From Symbiodinium natans (Eukaryota > Sar > Dinophyceae > Suessiales > Symbiodiniaceae), in contig CAJNDS010000835.1 of NCBI GenBank assembly GCA_905221605.1, forward strand, positions 1 through 64,000: DNA of 64,000 nucleotides, given 5' to 3'. A model generated the notes under the pieces. It worked only from the letters and a program-made list of their open reading frames with translations. It searched no databases and had not been told where the DNA came from. The stretch's first letter is position 1, and each line of letters begins with the position of its first letter. Position numbers and translations under genes: made by a program. Of this stretch, positions 58,002 to 64,000 are shown in pieces.

Positions 58002-60170
58002 CCCAAATCTTGTGGATAGCGTTCATGCCCACCATCGAGTCGACCTCCTTGGCCATAGGCTTCTTCCACTTTTCAATCGCCTCACTTGCCTCCTTCGGGT
58101 CAACGGTGTGCACAACCTGAAGCACCTCGTCCTCCTTCAAGTCGTTCAGCAACGCTTCAATCCCTGGGGTGTAAAGGCCTTCAGAGGTAGCCTTCCTAAG
58201 CATAGGCTCCATCCAGGATTCCTCTGGCTCGCCCAGCTCCTCAAACTCAACCTCCTCAAACAACATCATGTCGTCGACTATGAGCTTGTTCTCCCTCGCA
58301 GTTTCCACCCTCATTGGTGCCAAGCGAGGTTCACGATCATCTTGTCCAGGAGGGTCCCTACGTCCCATCCATGGCAACGCCGGCAATGGTGCCTCTTCCA
58401 CCACTACCCTTCGGTCCCAGTACAGGAGATACTCCACCCTTCCAAGGAACATGTTGTACACCTGGACGACCACCAACTCTTCCCAGTCCAACGTGTTCTC
58501 AGGCGTGGGGTCCACCACCGGAAACTCCTGCACATCCATGATGGTGACCAAATGCCTTCGGAATCCGTCCTCCGTGACCATGTAGACCTCAGGCTCAGTC
58601 TCCCAGTCTTCCATGCTGTTGTACACCAACATTGGCACCACCTCATCCACGGTGTCATCCACGGGCAGAATCTCTCTCCACTGTCCACGAAAAGCGTCAA
58701 TCACCTCTTGCCCGCTGTGAACGTCCGCTTCCCATCGTTCGTACTCATCCTCTTGAAGCCTCACAAACTTGGTGATCAGTTCCATTCTTCGATTCACCGG
58801 CTGAAGTGGTAAGGCGTGAGGATTCGGTCCCGTGAACTTGTTCAAGCGAACCGAACTGCTGGGATCTCTCGGTTCCTGATCTCTCGATCTAGACCTCTCC
58901 CTTGGATTCACCGTGAAGGTGGTATTGTTGGACATGACTGCTCCTGCTCTCGCTGGACCTGCAGGAACCGTAGAAGCTGCCCCCCGTGGTGGCAGTTCTT
59001 GCAACGCTCGAGTCATCTCGGTCTCGTGGATGTACTCCTCCCGCGTGGCCTCAACCCAGCTCACGTAGAGATACTTGGTGTCTCGCCTGGACTCCACATA
59101 GTACCCAAAGATTGCCGAAGTACCACCGGGGCCATTCCACACCATGGTGACCGTCGCCATGTAGATCAACCGATACCGAGGTGATCCAATCACCTGCTCG
59201 GTGACTCTCCTCTCCAGCACCGGCTCAGAATCCTCCGACAAGATGAGCTCCAAGCGATCCTTTTGCTTCCAGAACTGATAGGCCAGATCCTCCTTCCTAG
59301 CAGCCTGGAACACTTGCCTTTCAGTCGGCAATGAGTCCATTCGCCAATTCACCGTGAACGGCTCAACCTCATGCCCTTCCAAGTACGCTGCCAGGACGTT
59401 GACGTCAGTAGTCATTCGCATTGGTCTCAACCGAACCTGCTGCTGCCCGTCACCACCAGACCCAGTAGCATGTTGAGGTACTTGGAAGCCACGTTGATCT
59501 CCCGAATCGCCAGTCGTCTCCTCATCCAGGACTTCCTCCGCTGTGACGAAGCCCCAATCATTCAGCACCTCCTGCTCCTCACTCTTCACTCGGTGAAAGT
59601 CCCTGATGGAGTATGCTGCCACCACTAGCCGATTGCCTTCCCACTCCTGGGTAGCGTGCCACTTCCTCGGAAGAAACACAATTGGTTGTCTCCCACCACC
59701 ATCGTCCACAAACTCCTTGATGTGGCCCAACTTCTCCTTCAGCTTCACTGGGGTTTCACCTTCGGGCACTCCTTCAACCCACAAACCTCCCTTTGTGAAC
59801 TGAGAAATTGGCACCAGGTACGATGGCTGATACTTGGAATTGTGGGAATCCCGATGCATCACCGTCTTCGAGTTCTTGAAGATCACGAAGGAATTCCACC
59901 TGCTGTCCAAGTGAGCAGTGTGGTTCTCGATGAAGCGATTGATCACCCTGGTGACATACGGGAACTTCCGGGTGTTGGCTCGAAGACCACCAATGCCCCC
60001 CCGGATGAACGCCCCCGACGACCAGGCCTTCTCTTCCTCCATATCCTCACCTGGCCTTTCTTCGCACTTTCGAGGTGGAGGATCTCCTGGAAGTAGCTCG
60101 AACAGCTCCTCAACGATCTCCGACGTGATCTCCCACTCCTCGTACAAGACCTCGCGAGCAAACGTCTCAC
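57997..60170 (-). CDS. Copia middle region with 2OG-Fe(II) dioxygenase-like domain
   Basis: Frame 57916-60147, one frame away from both neighbours. It starts LYEEWEITSEIVEELFELL, then at about 59600-59960 has VINRFIENHTAHLDSRWN, MHRDSHN (HxD), SQFTKGGLWVEG, FLPRKWHATQEWEGNRL and VVAAYSIRDF: the HxD...H...R iron/2-oxoglutarate pattern on a double-stranded beta-helix order. Downstream are a VWNGPGGTSAIFGYYVE segment, an Arg/Ser linker, an acidic spacer and the start of RT (IEKWKKPMAKEVDSMVG). The domain sits between integrase and RT. Its substrate is unknown; given 5-hydroxymethyluracil in dinoflagellate DNA, a nucleic acid oxidation role is a tempting inference only. Confidence 0.75.
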
Positions 60171-63100
60171 AGAACCGTCCCCTCCTCGGCTCGGCTCATC
60201 CCCTTCATGGGGCGCTAAAGACTCGAAGACACCATCTCCAGGTTCAACTTCAGGAGGTCCCGGATCCACAAGGGCTGCCTTGGGCTTCACGTTCTTGGTA
60301 TGCAAAAACGAGTCCTCTGCATACACCAGGTGACCATCGTCCACCGAGTTGCTCAAGCCCAGGTACACTCCCTCGACCCATCGAGGCTCAAACTCCCTTC
60401 GAACCGTTTTTCCTCCTGAGGCAAAAGCTCTCCGCTTCACCATCACCTTAGCTCCAAACGTCGTTGCCAGCTTTGACACCTGTGACAACGCTTTGGCCCT
60501 TTGTTGTGCCGCCACTGCTTCAGCTGCACATGGCCAGAACTTCAGGTCCAACCTCGCTGATGCCAAGGCTGTCCTAGCTCGCTGCTTGATTGTCTTGATG
60601 GCTGCCTCAGCGCCACCATTTCCCTGAGGTATTCCGGGCACACTGGTAGTCACCCGAATCGCTTGACCATGCAGCCATTGCACCAAGCCCTTGTTGGTGA
60701 ACTGTGCTGCCTTGTACGAGTGGAAACGAAGAACAGGAAGGTTCAGGTTCCTGAGGTAGAGGACAATTCCCTGCACCACACTGGCCACAGTGCTTCCCTT
60801 GATGTCGGCCAGTCCATGTGCAAACAAGAGATTGGCTGCCTTCGGCGCCTTCACATCCTCCGGAATTTCTCTTGGCCTAGTCCCAACCACTATCTCCTTA
60901 TCAGGGTCTTCAGCCTGCTCTGGATCAGGTACAGGACCATCATCAAGTAGATCCGGCTCGTAGTCATCCCAGTCGATCCCCTCCTCTTCGACCAAACCAA
61001 CACCACCTCCTTCGTCTTCGGCAAACGGATCTGCTTCACCCTCAGGCACCTCCACCTCAGGGTCATCCGCAGTCTCCTCCAGCTCGTTGGTGATGTAGGA
61101 CTCCGGCAAAGTGTACTTCGCGACCAGCATGTAGCGAAGATTGCGGTTTCGCTCCTGACGCCCCCTTCCATGTGGGTTTACCCCCAAGGTGCGGAAGGGG
61201 CCAGCGATATCGATGTTCAGGACAAACAAACTCGGGTGGGATACTCGCCGGTGCTGATGTCCTGTCGCACCGTACGTGGTGCATTGCAAGCAGTCTCTTC
61301 GTGCCGGGTAGTGACCCGCTTTGACGTGGTCTCGCCACTGCTCCTGCGACATTGCTCTGAGGGTCGCAGGGTCCACGACAAAGTCACCCCGGGATACCAC
61401 CTCCAACACCACTCGCTTCAATCCTGAGGCCAAACCACCATCTGAGACTTCTCTTCCCATTGGCTCCCCAGGTTGCACCCGCTTGTCCTTCAAGACCTCC
61501 ATGTTGTAGTTGGTGATGATCTCGGTAGACCTCGTCACTGCCAATCCAAGTGCTCCTTGATCACAAAGCACCCGGTCCATTGCAGTCGCCACCAAGAACC
61601 TTTCCCCCAACCTCACTTGCTGCTGCCCATAGCTGTACTCACCCCAGTTCAGGTTTCGCTCTGGTCCCGACCACACAAAACCAGTCTTCTCCTCAGGGTG
61701 CTTCGACGCTAGCCTCGCCAAGCAGTACAGCAACTTCACCTGGGCAGACTTCACGAAGACGGCCTCATCCTGAGCAGGCCCATGTGCCCCACCGGCCACA
61801 ATGCATTTCAGCTTGCCCTTGACCGCAGCCCATAGCAAGGCCTGGTAGACATCCTGCTCAATGTTACCAGCCACCTTCAACACCATACGTCCCTCCTGCT
61901 CCAAGACCTTCAGGAAGCCATCCTCGTTCTCATGGGCAGGAAGATGCAGGATCCACTCGGGCGCCTGCAAGAAGGACTTCTTGACTCGTCGAGGAAGTGG
62001 AAGAGCCTTCAGGTAGTCCCAGCCTTTTGCTAGGTTCAGCTCCACACACAGCCTTGTCCTCAAAGCCTCAGGTAGCTCCCCAAACACAGGCCCCATCAAC
62101 GCCTTCCAGAGAGCATTTCTCGATCCTGAAGCCACGTAGTCGTCGAGATGCGTAGTCCACGGTGCAGTGTTAGCGCCCACCTTCAGGGCCTCCAACTTCA
62201 TCTGCAAGGTTTGCACCTCATCCCGAAACTCTTGAAGCTTGGCGTTTTCCACCTGCTCAATGATCTTGTCCGCCTCTGCCATGGTGAGCTCCGGACATCC
62301 AGCCTTCACGCTGGTTCGCAGCACCCCAAGTGTTGGGTGCACAATCTTCAAGCCCTTTCGTCCCCAAGATATCTCGCAACCAGCACGAACGAGGTCTCCC
62401 ATGGGCAACAAAGGCTGAGTCGTTGTAGACGGTGTGAGTATAGATCCCGCTGGCGTCTGGTAGAGCTGAGTCCTCTCGTTGTTGGCCAGCACCACACTCA
62501 CCTGGTTTGCATCCTGAAGCTCATGAGGATCTCGAGGTTGTCGAAGAATGTTCGTAGCCCCAGAGTCAATGAGCACCGTTGGCACATCCAGCTCTGCCTT
62601 GAACATCCGAGGATCTCCTCCACGAGGTCGCACCACCACGTCTTCAACCCTCAAGGCTCTCAACCGAAGCTCATCCAGCTGCCTCTGGATCGATGCCAAT
62701 CCTGGATGTCCACCTCCAGCTCCTTCTCCCACCAAAGACCTCAGAGCTTGCACTGCATCAGTCATTGCAGACTGGAGCTCAGGGTTGGGACTCGACGCTG
62801 AGGTTGTAGTGGACATCGGCGATGTCGGCTGTGGCTCAGGTTCCGACACCATGCTTCTAGCTGCAGGCTCCTCCTTCGCCCGGCTCTGTTGGCTGTGGCC
62901 TCCACCACCGCCCTTTCCACCAGTAGAACTCGAAGGTCTCGACGCCAAGGCCTTCGTTGGACAATCCGCCGCTATGTGTCCTTCACCTCCACATTCAAGG
63001 CACCGCCCACGCTTGGAGATCCCTTCGAAGGAGTGCTTGAAGCGACACGTTTTCCCTCGGCGACATCCTTCAGGACTTTTGGCGAACCACGGACAGATCT

Positions 63101-63992
63101 TCTGCTCGCCGTCCTTCCCTTTTCCAAAGGCTTCTTTTCCTTTGCCCTTTCCTTTGTCTCGCTCTCTTTCCTTGCCCTTGCCCTTGTCCCGATCCTTGTC
63201 CTTGTCGCGGTCTGTAGCCCCATCCTCAACCTGCATAGGCTTGGCCTTGGGCTCTGCACCACGACTGCTTCCCATTACCATCACACCTGCCAGCGTCTCC
63301 ATCTCCGCCTTGAGATGCTGCTGGTACTGCATGACGGTGGCCAACGTAGGCGACGTGTCGACCATCAACGTGTTCTTGACCAGGGATGTCCTGAATGCAG
63401 CGTCTGCATTCTTCTGCAGCACGCCCGCCACGATCACCGACAGCCCTCTAGCCAAGATCATCGGATCTGGGCAAGTGACAGCGATACCTTGAGCTCGCTG
63501 CATCCATCTTTCCCACTGACGCAAGGCCCGCACTGCCTGCTCTGCATCTGCCGTCTTGGTAGTCTCCGTCAACGACTTCAGGAGGTGCAGCTTCTCGGAC
63601 TCGCCCCCCGGGCAGTACTGAACATACAGCCGGTAGACGATCTTCACCGCACTGCGAGTGCATTGCCTCGCCACCAAGTCCCTCCGGACTTCCGGTGCCA
63701 ACGCTGCCAGCAACATTCCAGCAGCTCGGGCATTGACACGAGCGTACCGCCCGTCGTCCAAATCCATTCCAGAGGGCCCTTGCATAGCCAACCTCTGGTA
63801 GGGCGTACTTGCCACCCACTTCGCGTAGTGCAACGAGACCTCACTCTTGACGGCCTCCCACCAAGCACCACTTCCATCACTGAGGTCTCGCATCGGCCCG
63901 TCAATCAACTCCATCCAGTCTTGAATGACGACCGGGCTATCCTCAGCGCCAGGAGGATCCAATGCCGGCAAAGCTGCAATCCCAGGCTTCAC
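60150..63992 (-). CDS. Copia gag-protease-integrase (partial at 5' end)
   Basis: Open from the window edge. Residues 1-240 form a helical gag with a WMELIDGPMRDLSDG-type start. Then comes a Lys/Asp/Gly-rich linker, a CCCH finger (CPWFAKSPEGCRRGKTCRFKH, about 63047-63095) and a CCHC knuckle (CLECGGEGHIAADC, about 62960-63000). Protease is TVLIDSGATN (about 62555-62585). Integrase has H-x4-H/CLQC zinc residues, the first Asp in NIDIAGPF (about 61200), an acidic insertion of roughly 100 residues, then FHSYKAAQF where the second catalytic Asp is expected, and the Glu in GNGGAEAAIK (about 60615). The Asp-to-Tyr change would impair integration. After GDGSVRR the frame leaves the polyprotein (about 60170). 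Confidence 0.9.
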
Positions 63993-64000
63993 CTGCTCCG

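Larger units (their letters stand above)
55010..64000 (-). mobile_element. Ty1/copia-type LTR retrotransposon (5' end outside window)
   Basis: The minus strand carries gag, protease, integrase, an extra domain, reverse transcriptase and RNase H in the copia order (integrase before RT). The 5' end is cut by the window edge. The left end lies somewhere near 55010-55050, where copia sequence gives way to TTTCGGG/telomere-like repeats, but the LTR cannot be delimited without its partner. About 8.9 kb is visible, long for a copia element, owing to the extra domain and spacers. GC-rich coding sequence free of telomere-like repeats contrasts with all flanking DNA. Confidence 0.92.

Noticed and set aside
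57766-58812. Plus-strand frame of 348 codons within the copia element
   Set aside because: Antisense to clear RT coding sequence; His/Leu/Val-rich with no domain.
62548-63492. Plus-strand frame of 314 codons
   Set aside because: Antisense shadow of gag; Ser/Leu/Pro repeats mirror the Lys/Asp/Gly linker.

Overview
The window looks like nuclear DNA of a dinoflagellate, most likely a Symbiodiniaceae-type alga. Four things point there: TTTAGGG/CCCTAAA telomere-type tracts scattered internally in both orientations; genes cut into many tiny exons with GT, GC and GA 5' splice sites; tandem genes all on one strand with short spacers; and a single-domain EF-hand cation channel next to a Ty1/copia polyprotein. 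Codon-level reading was done by eye. No alignment or database search was possible, so family names rest on motifs I recognise.

Layout (all recognisable host genes are on the minus strand, so read right to left). About 55.0-64.0 kb: a large copia element, truncated by the window edge, with gag, protease, integrase, an unexpected 2-oxoglutarate/Fe(II) dioxygenase-like domain, reverse transcriptase, RNase H and a membrane/Cys-His tail, broken by two opposite frame changes. 54.3-52.6 kb: a candidate small acidic protein gene. 52.3-49.7 kb: a candidate RRM RNA-binding protein gene. 47.2-45.6 kb: a 5'-truncated LINE fragment flanked by a 13-bp target-site duplication. 45.45-16.82 kb: a DIS3L2-like 3'-5' exoribonuclease gene that I could thread through about 49 micro-exons with a reading phase that is consistent over nearly its whole length. 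16.4 kb to below 4.95 kb: a single-domain voltage-gated cation channel with S1-S6, pore, two EF-hands and a coiled-coil tail.

The introns and spacers (about 90% of the non-copia part) consist of telomere-like tracts, poly-G/C runs, TA and other microsatellites, a 31-bp minisatellite, and several families of about 100-bp MITE-like inverted-repeat elements. Several intron ends lie inside telomere-like repeats (G|GTTTAGGG as donor, GGGTTTAG| as acceptor), and one 3' splice site lies in a MITE terminal repeat, so these repeats appear to form part of the gene structure. The first 4.9 kb holds almost only repeats and one odd AT-rich insert. I saw no rRNA, tRNA, CRISPR or prokaryotic features.
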